From: Pseudolabrys sp.
Lineage (GTDB): Bacteria > Pseudomonadota > Alphaproteobacteria > Rhizobiales > Xanthobacteraceae
Assembly (NCBI GenBank): GCA_030684935.1
Contig: JAUXXH010000034.1
Span: 1-64,000 of the forward strand
Length of the DNA: 64,000 nt
Direction of reading: 5' to 3'
Part shown: one piece after another, positions 16,975-25,874 of the stretch
How the letters are laid out: the number at the start of each line of letters is the position of its first letter
Numbering within the stretch: the first letter of the stretch is position 1
Notes under the pieces: generated by a model
Database searches by the model: none
Seen by the model: the letters and a program-made list of their open reading frames with translations, nothing else
Told to the model about the DNA's origin: nothing
Translations under genes and position numbers: made by a program

Positions 16975-17340
16975 TCAACCGGCAACAAAGAAAAGACCGC
17001 CGAGGATCAGCGCAATGCCGATCATGAGCCGCGTCGACAGCGGCTCGGCGAACACCAGGATGCCGAGTGCCGGCGTGATCGCGAAGGCAAGCGCCACGAA
17101 AGGATAGGCGCGCGACAGCGGCGTGAAGGTCAATATCCAGACCCACAGCACCGACAGCAGCCCGTAGAGCACCACCGCCACCACGAAATAGGCATTGACC
17201 AGCCCGAACATGCGGTCGGTCAGCGAGCCGACCGCCGGCGCGCGATCGGCGGCCAGCTTAAAGATGAGTTGCCCGCCCGCCATCGCCACGGCATAGCCGA
17301 GCAGCAGAAGAATTTGCGTGAGTGTCAGCCGCTCGCTCAT
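16975..17340 (-). CDS. SMR/EamA-type small transporter, ArnE/F-like flippase candidate
   Basis: 121 residues with four predicted spans (LLLGYAVAMAGGQLIFKLAA, AYFVVAVVLYGLLSVLWVWIL, SRAYPFVALAFAITPALGILVF, MIGIALILGGLFFVAG). The size and the YPF..LAF block resemble small drug/metabolite transporters and the ArnE/ArnF subunits that flip aminoarabinose-phosphoundecaprenol. Its place between a methyltransferase and a GT2 supports lipid-linked sugar flipping. The ATG overlaps the methyltransferase stop (ATGA at 17337-17340). Confidence 0.8.
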   Translation of the reverse strand: MSERLTLTQILLLLGYAVAMAGGQLIFKLAADRAPAVGSLTDRMFGLVNAYFVVAVVLYGLLSVLWVWILTFTPLSRAYPFVALAFAITPALGILVFAEPLSTRLMIGIALILGGLFFVAG

Positions 17341-18236
17341 GAGTTTGGTTTCCGCAGCACGACGCGCATGGCGTCGAAAAGGTTGACCGGCAAGCCGATC
17401 GCGCTGGCCGCCGCCACCCGGCGTGGCCGCAGGCCGATCATGCGCTTGAGCTGGAACACGATCAGCGACAGCGGCACGATCTTCCACGGGTGATCGAACC
17501 GCTCCAGCGTCAGCCCGAGCGATCCCGCCAGGCCGCGCATGCTGTCGCGGGTGAAGAACCACAAATGCTGCGGCGGCGTCATCAGACGCCAGCGCGCGCC
17601 CGCCATCCGCGCTGGCAGGGCGCCGAAATCGCCGGTGGCGATGACAATGATGCCGCCGGGGTTGAGATGGCGCTCGCACAGCGCCAGCGTGCCGGCCGGG
17701 TCGGGCAGATGCTCGATCACATCGAGCAGGACGATGACGTCGAACGGCGCCAGCCCCGACAGCGTGGTCTCGTCCGCGGCGCCGGTTATGACGTTGAGCC
17801 CCTGCCCGCGCGCATGCGCGGCGGCGTCCACGGCAATCTCAATGCCGGTGACGTCGTAATGGGGATTGGCCGCGGCCAGAAAGAAGCCATAGGCGCAGCC
17901 GAGTTCCAGCAGACGCCCGCCGGGCTTCAGGCTGCGGATGAAATCGACGGTGCCGGCGAACTCGCGCCGCAACACCGGTTCGGCGCCGAGATAATCGGCA
18001 TAGCCGTCGGCATGGCCGCCATCGAAATAGTCGGTGGTGTAATAGCTTTCCGGGTCAAACGCGCTCGTTTCGGTGCGGCCGAGCCCGCAGACGCTGCATG
18101 TGTAGATATCGCAGCCGCTCTTGGCGTACAGAAACCGGTGCCCGGTCGATTGCCCGCAGGCCGGGCACGCCAATACCCGGTCGCGGCCGCCAGATACCCC
18201 GGCCACCGGGTCGTGCACCGCTGCGTGTTCGTTCAT
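17337..18236 (-). CDS. Class I SAM methyltransferase with N-terminal zinc ribbon
   Basis: 299 residues. The first 60 hold a zinc ribbon (CPACG...CSVCG), common in methyltransferases of glycan and polyketide clusters. The SAM-binding motif I is LLELGCAYGFFLAAA (about 110), followed by an acidic VTGIEI strand end and FDVIVLLDVIEHLPDP (motif post-I/II). The C-terminal domain has HLWFFTRDSM, typical of Methyltransf_23-like enzymes. It is the first gene of the four-gene minus-strand glycan operon, so it may methylate the sugar or acceptor. The substrate is unknown. Confidence 0.88.
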   Translation of the reverse strand: MNEHAAVHDPVAGVSGGRDRVLACPACGQSTGHRFLYAKSGCDIYTCSVCGLGRTETSAFDPESYYTTDYFDGGHADGYADYLGAEPVLRREFAGTVDFIRSLKPGGRLLELGCAYGFFLAAANPHYDVTGIEIAVDAAAHARGQGLNVITGAADETTLSGLAPFDVIVLLDVIEHLPDPAGTLALCERHLNPGGIIVIATGDFGALPARMAGARWRLMTPPQHLWFFTRDSMRGLAGSLGLTLERFDHPWKIVPLSLIVFQLKRMIGLRPRRVAAASAIGLPVNLFDAMRVVLRKPNS

Positions 18237-18268
18237 GGCGTCTGCTTATCAGCCCACAGCGGCTGTAC

Positions 18269-20158
18269 TCAAGGCGTACTCTTGGCCGCCGCGCGTTCGG
18301 CCGAATTCGACGCCGCCGCCTTGCGGGTCATCCACTGGGTTCCAATGACGGCCGCGAACAGCGTCGCCCCGACAATGTCGGTGTAAAGGCCGGGCTTGAT
18401 CAGGGCCAGCCCGGCCACGATCAGCGCGATGCGCTGCCACACCACAGCATGGGTCAGGAAATAGCCCTGCAGACCGGCCGAGAAGAACAGCACGCCGGCC
18501 GACGCCGTGAAGCAGGACGACAGGATGGTGGTCCAGTCACCGATCATCAGCAGCGCCGGTTCATAGACGAACATGAACGGGATGATGAACCCGGCCGCGC
18601 CGATCTTCACCGCCGCCCAGCCGCTCGTCCAGATGTCGGATTTGGCCAGCCCCGATGCCGCGTAGACCGCCAGCGCCACCGGCGGCGTGATCGCCGACAG
18701 GATCGCGAAATAGAAGGCGAACATGTGCGCCGCCGGGGTGACGACGCCGAGCTTGATCAGCGCCGGCACCAGCAGCGCCGTCATGATGATGTAGGCCGGC
18801 GTGGTCGGAATGCCCATGCCGAGGATGATGCCGGCGATCATGGTCAGGATCAGCGCCAGCACCAGCGTGTCCTGCGCCAGGCCGACGACGAACTGGGTGA
18901 AGACGATGCCGAGACCCGACAGCGTCACCACGCCGATGACAAGTCCGGCACAGGCGCAGGCGAGCGCCACCGACAGCGTGCTCTTGGCGCCGTCGGCCAG
19001 CGCCTCGATGACATTGCGCACCGTCACATTGCCGCGCGTGGTCTTGCGCAGAAAGGCGACCGGGAAGCACGACAGCGTGCCGGCCAGCGCCGCCATCGGC
19101 GCGCTGTAGCCGGAATACATCACCGCCAGGATCACCACCGCCGGCAGGAACAGGTGGCCGTGTTCGTACATCACCTGACGCAGCTTCGGCAGTTCGGCGC
19201 GCGGTATGCCGACCAGGCCGCTGCGCTTGGCCTCGAAATGCACGGTGGCGAAGCAGGAAATGTAGAACAGCACCGCCGGGATCAGCGCCCAGATGATCAC
19301 CTGGCCGAACGAGACGGCGAGAAACTCCGCCATCACGAAGGCCGCCGCGCCCATGATCGGCGGCATCAACTGCCCGCCGGTCGACGCCACCGCCTCGACG
19401 CCGGCGGCGAAGGACGGCTTGAACCCAGTGCGCTTCATCAGCGGAATGGAGATCGGGCCGGTCACCATCACGTTGGCGACGGCGCTGCCGGAAATGGTGC
19501 CGAACAGGCTCGACGACACGATGGCGACCTTGCCGGGCCCGCCGGCGGTATGGCCGGTCAGCGCCATGGCGAAATTCATGAACAGCTGGCCGGTGCCGGT
19601 GCGCTCCATGAATGCCCCGAACACCACGAAGATCAGCACATAGGTCGCCGACACCGACAGCGGGATGCCGAAAATGCCTTCGGTCGTCATGTACAACTGG
19701 TCGAGCAGCCGCATCGGCTCAAGCCGGGCGACCAGAAGCCCGTAGGTCATGAACACCAAAGCCGTGATTGGCAGCGCCCAGCCGATGACGCGGCGGGTCG
19801 CCTCGATGATGATGGCGATCAGCACCACCGCCAGCACCATGTCGGCGGTGCTGAGATCGTCGATGTAGTAGATGCGGTTGACGACATAATCGTAGTAAAA
19901 AAACAGGTAGACGATCGGCGCGGCCGCGACGGCCAGCAGCAGATAATCGAGCGCGCTCGGCGGCTGGCCGTCATAGGCGGCGCGGCGCCGGTAAATCAGG
20001 AACGTCAGCACCAGCGCGAACAGCAGATGACTGCCGCGGAAGATGATCGCTTCCGGCGTGCCGAAGGCGATAGCCCACATGTGATAAAGCGCCATGGCGA
20101 CGGCGATCACCATCGTGGCAAGGTTCACCACGCCGCGATGAGAGAGATCGATTTTCAT
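18269..20158 (-). CDS. TRAP transporter fused permease (DctQM-type, TAXI group)
   Basis: 629 residues from MKIDLSHRG. It is very hydrophobic, with a DctQ-like N-terminal part fused to a DctM large subunit. The DctM signature EAVASTGGQLMPPIMGAAAF is at about 240-260, and MGIPTTPAYIIMTALL marks a conserved re-entrant region. Fused permeases of this kind work with TAXI-type binding proteins, and one is encoded 86 bp upstream. The pair would import an organic acid by ion symport; the substrate is unknown. The start at 20158 excludes 18 poorly conserved codons. Confidence 0.93.
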   Translation of the reverse strand: MKIDLSHRGVVNLATMVIAVAMALYHMWAIAFGTPEAIIFRGSHLLFALVLTFLIYRRRAAYDGQPPSALDYLLLAVAAAPIVYLFFYYDYVVNRIYYIDDLSTADMVLAVVLIAIIIEATRRVIGWALPITALVFMTYGLLVARLEPMRLLDQLYMTTEGIFGIPLSVSATYVLIFVVFGAFMERTGTGQLFMNFAMALTGHTAGGPGKVAIVSSSLFGTISGSAVANVMVTGPISIPLMKRTGFKPSFAAGVEAVASTGGQLMPPIMGAAAFVMAEFLAVSFGQVIIWALIPAVLFYISCFATVHFEAKRSGLVGIPRAELPKLRQVMYEHGHLFLPAVVILAVMYSGYSAPMAALAGTLSCFPVAFLRKTTRGNVTVRNVIEALADGAKSTLSVALACACAGLVIGVVTLSGLGIVFTQFVVGLAQDTLVLALILTMIAGIILGMGIPTTPAYIIMTALLVPALIKLGVVTPAAHMFAFYFAILSAITPPVALAVYAASGLAKSDIWTSGWAAVKIGAAGFIIPFMFVYEPALLMIGDWTTILSSCFTASAGVLFFSAGLQGYFLTHAVVWQRIALIVAGLALIKPGLYTDIVGATLFAAVIGTQWMTRKAAASNSAERAAAKSTP

Positions 20159-20244
20159 GGCCGTTCTGCTTCGGTGACCGGGATCGGGCCGCAGACGGCC
20201 GGCGCAGCCCAAGCCGCGCCGGCCGCCGGTTCAAGGCGTCGAGA

Positions 20245-21207
20245 TCAGTGCGACTTAACGGTGATGCCGGCTTCCTTGTAGAACTTCGCCGCACCCGGGT
20301 GGAACGGCACGCCGATGTCCTCGGCCATGTCCTTCGGCTGCAGCGTACCGATGCCCTTGTTGACGGTCGCCAGCGTCTTGGTGTTCTCGGCGATCGTCTT
20401 GGCCATGGTGTAGACCTGATCGGCCGGCAGCTTGCACGACACCACGAGATGCGTGGCGTAGCCGATCACCTGCACGTCGGCATCCTGCTTCGGATAGGTG
20501 CCCTTGGGCACGGTCACCAGTGTGTAGCCCGGGTTGAGCTTCTTCATTTCCGGCAGACTGCTGGACAGATCGAGCAGCTTGATGTCGCGGGCCGCGGCGA
20601 GATCCATCACTGCGCCCGACGGGATCGCGGTGCCGAGGCCGAAGGCATGGGCGTGGCCATCCTTCACCTGCGCGACCGAGTCGGTATACGACACGAAGCT
20701 CGCCTTGACGTCGCTGTAGCTCAGGCCGTTGACCTTCAGCAGCTGCCCGGTGATCAGTTCGCCGGTGTTGCCGCGCGGCTGGGTCGAGACGCCCTTGCCC
20801 TTGAGATCCTTGACCGAGTTCACGCCGGCATTGGCCGGCACGACGAGCTGGTAGTACTGCGGATACAGCGTCGCCAGATTGCAGACATTGGTGGTCGCCT
20901 TGGGGAACGGCGCATTGCCGGCCAGGCCATCCACAGTCGAAATCGAATTGCCGAAGCCGATATCGGCCTTGCCCTCGTCGACGCCGCGCACATTGGCGAT
21001 GCCGGCGCCCGGCAGCGACTGCACGTTGAGACCCGGTATCGCCTTTTCCCACAGGTCCTTGAGCTGGCCGCCGAGCGGCACCCAGACGCCGCCCTGCGGA
21101 CCGGTCATCAGTTTGAGATCGGCCGCCGCGGCCGGGGTGGCAATCGCCACGGCAAGGCCAAGGCCCAGCGCGGCGCCCATGGCAAACGTCTTGGTGGAAA
21201 CGGTCAT
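20245..21207 (-). CDS. TAXI-family TRAP transporter solute-binding protein
   Basis: 320 residues with a signal peptide (about 1-28, ending ATPAAAA). The TAXI domain starts DLKLMTGPQGGVWVPLGGQL, followed by GAGIANVRGVDEGKADIGFGNS, which is characteristic of this family. It captures the substrate in the periplasm for the fused permease downstream. The ribosome-binding site AGGGAGAAG is well placed before ATG 21207. It is the first gene of a two-gene operon. Confidence 0.95.
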   Translation of the reverse strand: MTVSTKTFAMGAALGLGLAVAIATPAAAADLKLMTGPQGGVWVPLGGQLKDLWEKAIPGLNVQSLPGAGIANVRGVDEGKADIGFGNSISTVDGLAGNAPFPKATTNVCNLATLYPQYYQLVVPANAGVNSVKDLKGKGVSTQPRGNTGELITGQLLKVNGLSYSDVKASFVSYTDSVAQVKDGHAHAFGLGTAIPSGAVMDLAAARDIKLLDLSSSLPEMKKLNPGYTLVTVPKGTYPKQDADVQVIGYATHLVVSCKLPADQVYTMAKTIAENTKTLATVNKGIGTLQPKDMAEDIGVPFHPGAAKFYKEAGITVKSH

Positions 21208-21504
21208 CGTTCTTCTCCCTTACGCCAGCGCTTTAGTCGCGCGGGCTCTTGTTGCCACCTGAGGTGGCGGTTGCCGTCAGGGTACGCGGCGTCGCTGCCG
21301 TTGCACAAGGTCCATTTGTCGCGGCCGGGAGCCGCGGCGCAGCCGGATCGGCATCGCGTTCGATGGTGTTTTTCCGGCGGAAAATGCTTGTTTTCAATGC
21401 ATTTTGAACCGCACCAACCGACTCTTAACCAGAGGCGGGTGAATGAGGGGGGCTTGGCGTTAAGTTCCTGTACTGAAGGGCCCGGCATACTGCCGGGCAG
21501 ACCC

Positions 21505-21879
21505 ATGACCCCGCGCGTCTCAAACCGAGCCTGGCTGTTGCGCGACGTGCCGCGAACCGTGGCGCTGGTGGCGTGGCTGGCCTTTGCCTTCAGCGTTCTC
21601 ATCCTTTTCGCGGACTGGCCGCAGCGCGAGCCGCGCAAGGCCGAAGTGAAACCGCCGGTCGATCTCGACGAGCAGTATTCCGGCTCCATCATCGTGCATA
21701 AGCGCGGCGAGGAGTGCTGGCAGCGCGTGTTCGACAACCGCACCGGCAAGCTGTGGGACATCGGCGTCGTCAATTGCGCCGAGGCGATGACGCCGGTCGT
21801 CCAGGACGCGCCGATCAGCATCACCGGCGCCGACCGGCTGCGCGCCATCAGCAAGGCCTTCGGCGGCGCCAATAACTGA
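21505..21879 (+). CDS. Membrane-anchored hypothetical protein
   Basis: 124 residues from ATG 21505. There is one span (VALVAWLAFAFSVLILFA, about 19-36), then a soluble part with EECWQRVFDNRTGKLWDIGVVNC. The two cysteines (about 74 and 92) could form a disulfide if this side is periplasmic. No family is recognised. Similar short, anchored conserved proteins occur in Bradyrhizobium-like genomes, but function is not inferable. It stands alone between the TRAP operon and the tRNA. Confidence 0.65.
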   Translation: MTPRVSNRAWLLRDVPRTVALVAWLAFAFSVLILFADWPQREPRKAEVKPPVDLDEQYSGSIIVHKRGEECWQRVFDNRTGKLWDIGVVNCAEAMTPVVQDAPISITGADRLRAISKAFGGANN

Positions 21880-21944
21880 CCGGCGCAAACGCCGGTCGCG
21901 CCGCGCGAACCTGAAAAAAGTTGTTATAAATCAGCGGGATATAT

Positions 21945-22021
21945 TGGTCGGAGTGGCAGGATTTGAACCTGCGACCCCCTCGTCCCGAACGAGGTGCGCT
22001 ACCAGACTGCGCTACACTCCG
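21945..22021 (-). tRNA. tRNA-Pro (anticodon CGG)
   Basis: 77-nt cloverleaf on the minus strand: acceptor CGGAGTG/CACTCCG, D arm GCGC...GCGC, anticodon stem CCTCG/CGAGG with loop TTCGGGA (anticodon CGG), T arm GCAGG-TTCAAAT-CCTGC, discriminator A and an encoded CCA. A T6 run about 25 bases after the CCA may end the transcript. It decodes CCG proline codons, frequent in this GC-rich genome. Confidence 0.97.
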
Positions 22022-22077
22022 ACTGTCGGCGGCCTTATAACCCCGCCACTGCGAAAGCTGCAAGCGCGAGAGAGAAA

Positions 22078-23052
22078 ATGACCGCCGAGCCGGGGACCCG
22101 GGTTTTGCAGGCCGACCGCGACGCCATTGCGGCCGCCGCCGGCTGCCTGGCGCAAGGCGGGCTGGTCGCCTTTCCGACCGAGACGGTCTATGGCCTCGGC
22201 GCCGACGCCGGCAACGGCGCGGCCATCGCCCGGCTCTATGCCGCCAAGGGCCGCCCCGCCTTCAATCCGCTGATCGCCCATGTCGCCGACGTTGCGGCGG
22301 CGCGGCGCATCGCCGTGTTCGACGCAAGCGCCGAGGCGCTGGCAAAAGCCTTCTGGCCCGGCCCGCTGACGCTGGTGCTGCCGAAGCAGCCGGATTGCGG
22401 CGTCGCCGATCTGGCGCTGGCCGGGCTCGACAGCGTCGCGGTGCGGGTGCCGGCCCACCCGGTGGCGCTGGCGCTGATTGCGGCCTTCGGCGGCCCGGTG
22501 GTGGCGCCCTCGGCCAACCGCTCCGGCCATGTGTCGCCGACCAGCGCGGCGCATGTGCTGGGCGACCTGCGCGGCCGCATCGACATGGTGCTCGACGGCG
22601 GCGCCAGCACGGTCGGCGTTGAATCGACCATCGTCGCCTGCCTCGGCCAGCCGTCATTGCTGCGGCCCGGCGGGCTGGCGCGCGAAGACATCGAACGCGT
22701 CCTCGGCCGGCCTTTGGCGGACGCCGATGTGCCGGAGGAGCGTGACGCGCCAGTGGCCCCCGGCATGCTGGCCTCGCATTATGCGCCGAAGGCGCGGCTG
22801 CGGCTCGACACCGCGATGCCCCGCGCGGGCGAAGCCTTGCTCGCCTTCGGTCCGGCGCCTGAATTCGCCGGCACCATGCTCAATCTGTCGCCGCGCGGCG
22901 ACCTGATCGAGGCGGCGGCGAACCTGTTTTCCCATCTGCGCGCGCTCGACGCCTCGGGCGCCGCCGCCATCGCGGTGATGAGCGTGCCGCATGACGGCCT
23001 CGGCGAGGCCATCAACGACCGGCTGGCGCGCGCCGCCGCGCCGCGCACTTAG
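22078..23052 (+). CDS. tsaC: L-threonylcarbamoyladenylate synthase (Sua5/YrdC)
   Basis: 324 residues: an N-terminal YrdC domain (about 1-200) and a C-terminal Sua5 domain, so the long Sua5 form. Motifs are GGLVAFPTETVYGLGADA, AAKGRPAFNPLI (nucleotide/bicarbonate site) and APSANRSGHVSPTSA. It makes threonylcarbamoyl-AMP for the t6A37 modification of ANN-decoding tRNAs. The C-terminal part has APGMLASHYAPKARL, the linker seen in Sua5. It starts at ATG 22078, just after the divergent tRNA-Pro gene. Confidence 0.95.
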   Translation: MTAEPGTRVLQADRDAIAAAAGCLAQGGLVAFPTETVYGLGADAGNGAAIARLYAAKGRPAFNPLIAHVADVAAARRIAVFDASAEALAKAFWPGPLTLVLPKQPDCGVADLALAGLDSVAVRVPAHPVALALIAAFGGPVVAPSANRSGHVSPTSAAHVLGDLRGRIDMVLDGGASTVGVESTIVACLGQPSLLRPGGLAREDIERVLGRPLADADVPEERDAPVAPGMLASHYAPKARLRLDTAMPRAGEALLAFGPAPEFAGTMLNLSPRGDLIEAAANLFSHLRALDASGAAAIAVMSVPHDGLGEAINDRLARAAAPRT

Positions 23053-23115
23053 ATCCGTTGGCCTTACGGCAAAAACGATTTCGAACTAGTCTGACAGATC
23101 ACAACAGGACGAACG

Positions 23116-23352
23116 ATGCCCAGCAAGAAACTCGGCCCCATGGGGACGTCGGAGACAGCGAGCGGCACCCCCAAGACTTTGCGGGACGCCGATGCACGCC
23201 TCTCGCAGGTCCGGCCGAAGCTCGCTCGGCCACAATCGACGACGCAGTTTATCGAGACTTCAAAGAACTATCGCGGCTCCGTGGCCGGCGTCAGCTTCGA
23301 GCGGCCGCTTGGAATGAAATTCCGCCGGCGTTTGCCGCTCGACAAGATGTAG
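23116..23352 (+). CDS. Possible small basic hypothetical protein
   Basis: 78 residues, rich in Arg, Lys, Ser and Thr, with no hydrophobic segment and no recognised motif. A weak aggacga precedes ATG 23116. Base composition is a little less GC-rich than the flanking genes. No family match is recognised, so this could be a small conserved protein or a chance frame. Confidence 0.3.
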   Translation: MPSKKLGPMGTSETASGTPKTLRDADARLSQVRPKLARPQSTTQFIETSKNYRGSVAGVSFERPLGMKFRRRLPLDKM

Positions 23353-23435
23353 CGTGAAGTGGTCGCTCAATTCAAAAATCACGACAATAAAACTTTGACC
23401 TCGCGCAATGTCCGTGATTTTGCCGGGACCGGAAC

Positions 23436-23449
23436 GGTCGTATACGACC
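23436..23449. promoter_or_regulatory. Perfect 14-bp palindrome upstream of the FAD-linked oxidase
   Basis: GGTCGTATACGACC is self-complementary and lies 38 bp before ATG 23487. Its TCGTATACGA core resembles the TNGT-N-ACNA half-sites of FadR/GlcC-type GntR regulators, which often control hydroxyacid oxidases. No regulator gene is adjacent. Confidence 0.4.
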
Positions 23450-23486
23450 CGTGGAGAAACGAGACCCATCAGATGGAAATGCCGTG

Positions 23487-24911
23487 ATGTTGACCCAGGC
23501 GCCCCGCGCGATCGCCCCGCAGCTTCTTGCCCGCTTCGCCGCCATCGTCGGCGATCGCTACGCCGTCACCGATCCGGCGGCGCTGGCGCCGCATCTGATC
23601 GAGGGCCGCGGGCTCTACCACGGCACGACGTCGATGCTGCTGCGGCCGGGCTCCGTCGCCGAAGTCGCGGCGATCCTCAAACTCGCCAACGAGACGCGCA
23701 CGCCGGTGGTGCCGCAGGGCGGCAATACCGGGCTGGTCGGCGGGCAGATCCCGTTCGACGGCGAACTCATCGTGTCGCTGACGCGGCTCGACCGGATCCG
23801 CGAGGTCGACCCGACCTCCAACACCATGACCTGCGAATCCGGCGTGGTGCTGGCCAAGGCACAGGACGCCGCCACCGCGGTCGACCGGCTGTTTCCGCTG
23901 TCGCTCGGCGCCGAGGGCAGCTGCACCATCGGCGGCAATCTCTCCACCAATGCTGGCGGCACCGCGGCGCTGGCCTATGGCATCACCCGCGAGTTGATGC
24001 TCGGCGTCGAGGTGGTGCTGGCCGACGGCCGCGTGCTCAATCTGCTGCGCAAGCTGAAGAAGGACAATACCGGCTACGACCTGCGCCACATGTTCGTCGG
24101 CGCCGAGGGCACGCTCGGCATCATCACCGCCGCGGTGCTGAAGCTGTTTCCGCGGCCGCGCGCGGTCGAGACCGCCTTTGTCGCCGTGCCCTCGCCCGCC
24201 GCCGCGGTGACGCTGCTCAACCTGGCGCAGGCGCGCGTCGGCGGCACCGTCACCAGTTTCGAGCTGATCGTGCGCGAGGTGATGGAGTTCGGCATCAAGC
24301 ACGGCCACAATGTGCGCGATCCGCTGGCCAGCCCGCATCCGTGGTACGTGCTGATGGAAGTCGCCTCGCAACAGGCCGACGGCCTGCGCGACAGCCTCGA
24401 GCAACTGCTCGCCGATGGCGCCGAGGCGGGGCTCGTCATCGACGCGACGCTGGCGGCCAGCCTCGATCAGGCGAAGGCGTTCTGGCATCTGCGCCACACG
24501 CTCACCGAGACGCAGAAACCCGAAGGCGGCTCGATCAAGCACGACGTGTCGGTGCCGGTCGCGGCCATTCCCGACTTCCTCGCCGAGGCCACCGCCGCGG
24601 TCACCAGGCTCATTCCCGGCGCGCGGCCGGTGCCGTTCGGCCATGTCGGCGACGGCAACATGCATTTCAACGTCAGCCAGCCGGTCGGCGCCGACAAGGA
24701 TGCCTTCATCGCGCGCTGGAGCGAGGTCAACGACGTCGTCGACGCCATCGTCACCAAATACAACGGCTCGTTTTCGGCCGAGCACGGCATCGGCAAGCTC
24801 AAGCGCGACAAGCTGGCGAAGGCGAAGGACCCGGTGGCGCTGGAGCTGATGCGCGGCCTGAAGCGAATGCTCGACCCGAACGGGATATTGAACCCCGGGA
24901 AGGTGCTTTAA
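23487..24911 (+). CDS. FAD-binding 2-hydroxyacid dehydrogenase (GlcD/D2HGDH-like)
   Basis: 474 residues from MLTQAPRAIA. An N-terminal PCMH FAD-binding domain has VVPQGGNTGLVGGQIP (about 80) and GAEGSCTIGGNLSTNAGG (about 135). The C-terminal FAD-oxidase domain has GHVGDGNMHFNVSQP (about 390) and SAEHGIGKLK (about 430), the His/Glu metal-and-substrate site of D-2-hydroxyglutarate, D-lactate and glycolate dehydrogenases. The exact hydroxyacid cannot be told. An in-frame upstream ATG at 23451 is possible. A perfect palindrome upstream may be its operator. Confidence 0.92.
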   Translation: MLTQAPRAIAPQLLARFAAIVGDRYAVTDPAALAPHLIEGRGLYHGTTSMLLRPGSVAEVAAILKLANETRTPVVPQGGNTGLVGGQIPFDGELIVSLTRLDRIREVDPTSNTMTCESGVVLAKAQDAATAVDRLFPLSLGAEGSCTIGGNLSTNAGGTAALAYGITRELMLGVEVVLADGRVLNLLRKLKKDNTGYDLRHMFVGAEGTLGIITAAVLKLFPRPRAVETAFVAVPSPAAAVTLLNLAQARVGGTVTSFELIVREVMEFGIKHGHNVRDPLASPHPWYVLMEVASQQADGLRDSLEQLLADGAEAGLVIDATLAASLDQAKAFWHLRHTLTETQKPEGGSIKHDVSVPVAAIPDFLAEATAAVTRLIPGARPVPFGHVGDGNMHFNVSQPVGADKDAFIARWSEVNDVVDAIVTKYNGSFSAEHGIGKLKRDKLAKAKDPVALELMRGLKRMLDPNGILNPGKVL

Positions 24912-24956
24912 TCGATTCTTTTTACATCGAAGGAGCGCGGTAACCTCGGCGCGCTT

Positions 24957-24980
24957 CCTCTCCCCTGGGGGGGGGAGAGG
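24957..24980. repeat. Palindromic repeat (family C), single copy
   Basis: cctctcccc / gggggagagg hairpin containing a run of nine G, the same core as the pair at 1291-1416. It sits between the convergent oxidase and SRAP genes and may act as a terminator. Confidence 0.5.
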
Positions 24981-25022
24981 TGAAGAGCGCGCGTCAAACC
25001 GCTTCGCGCGATCATCACGAGA

Positions 25023-25787
25023 CTAAAACAACACCCCCTGCCCGCCGTCGTCCTTGGCCGGCTTCACCGCCTTGGCGCGCTTCACCGCCGGCGGGCGCGG
25101 GACCGGCTCCAGCTCCGCCACCGGCAGTATCTCGCGCACCAGCTTCGCGTCGTCGTTGGCGACGCGGTTGACGTCGGTCGACACCGGCCAGGCCTCGAGC
25201 AGATCGTCCGGCGCCGGTGCGATCAGCGCCGCCGCGGTCATCACATCGACCTCAATCGCGTTGAGCCAGAGATCGAACGCCTCCGGCGCGACGATCACCG
25301 GCATGCGGTCGTGCAGCGGCGCCAGCGTGCGGTTGGCAGCGGTGGTGACGATGGCCGCGGTGTCGAGTTCTTCGCCGTTCGGTCCGGTCCAGGTCTCCCA
25401 CAGCCCGGCAAAGGCCAATGGCGCGCCGGATTTCGCATGGATGAAATACGGCTGCTTGCGCGCGCCGCCGGCCTGCCATTCGTAAAAACCGTCGGCCGGG
25501 ATGAGGCAGCGCCGCCGCTTCATCGCCGCGCGGAAGGCCGGCTTCTCGCTCGCGGTTTCGCCGCGTGCATTGATCAGCAGCGAGAAGCCTTTTGGATCCT
25601 TGACCCAGGACGGCAGCAAGCCCCAGCGCATCAGTGCGAAATGGCGCTCGCCGTCGACCAGCCGCACCACCGGGATCGGCTGCGTCGGCGCCACGTTATA
25701 GCGCGGCGGAAAGTTCGGCTGTTCGGCATAGGCGAACAGCGCCCGCAGCGCTTCCGGCGACGACGTCAGGGTGTAGCGTCCGCACAT
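25023..25787 (-). CDS. SOS response-associated peptidase (SRAP, YedK/HMCES)
   Basis: 254 residues. The catalytic Cys2 is present in MCGRYTLT. The conserved block RCLIPADGFYEWQ holds the catalytic Glu, and LHDRMPVIV the His. SRAP proteins crosslink to abasic sites in single-stranded DNA through Cys2 after autocatalytic removal of Met1. The C-terminal about 40 residues are Lys/Pro/Ala-rich and variable. It lies divergent from the next gene, with 87 bp between starts. Confidence 0.97.
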   Translation of the reverse strand: MCGRYTLTSSPEALRALFAYAEQPNFPPRYNVAPTQPIPVVRLVDGERHFALMRWGLLPSWVKDPKGFSLLINARGETASEKPAFRAAMKRRRCLIPADGFYEWQAGGARKQPYFIHAKSGAPLAFAGLWETWTGPNGEELDTAAIVTTAANRTLAPLHDRMPVIVAPEAFDLWLNAIEVDVMTAAALIAPAPDDLLEAWPVSTDVNRVANDDAKLVREILPVAELEPVPRPPAVKRAKAVKPAKDDGGQGVLF

Positions 25788-25874
25788 TTTTACCGACCAG
25801 ATGAACAGAAATTTAAGTTGGTCTTAACCCGGTATAATCACACTGGCCACCGGTAGAATTTCGGGCGGGCGTCC

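Noticed and set aside
18098..20281. 727-codon open frame on the plus strand
   Set aside because: Antisense of the TRAP permease and methyltransferase start; His/Arg/Gln-rich with no hydrophobic core or motif.
23260..23469. 69-codon minus-strand frame near the FAD oxidase promoter
   Set aside because: It overlaps the palindrome and the other small frame, has no ribosome-binding site and no motif.
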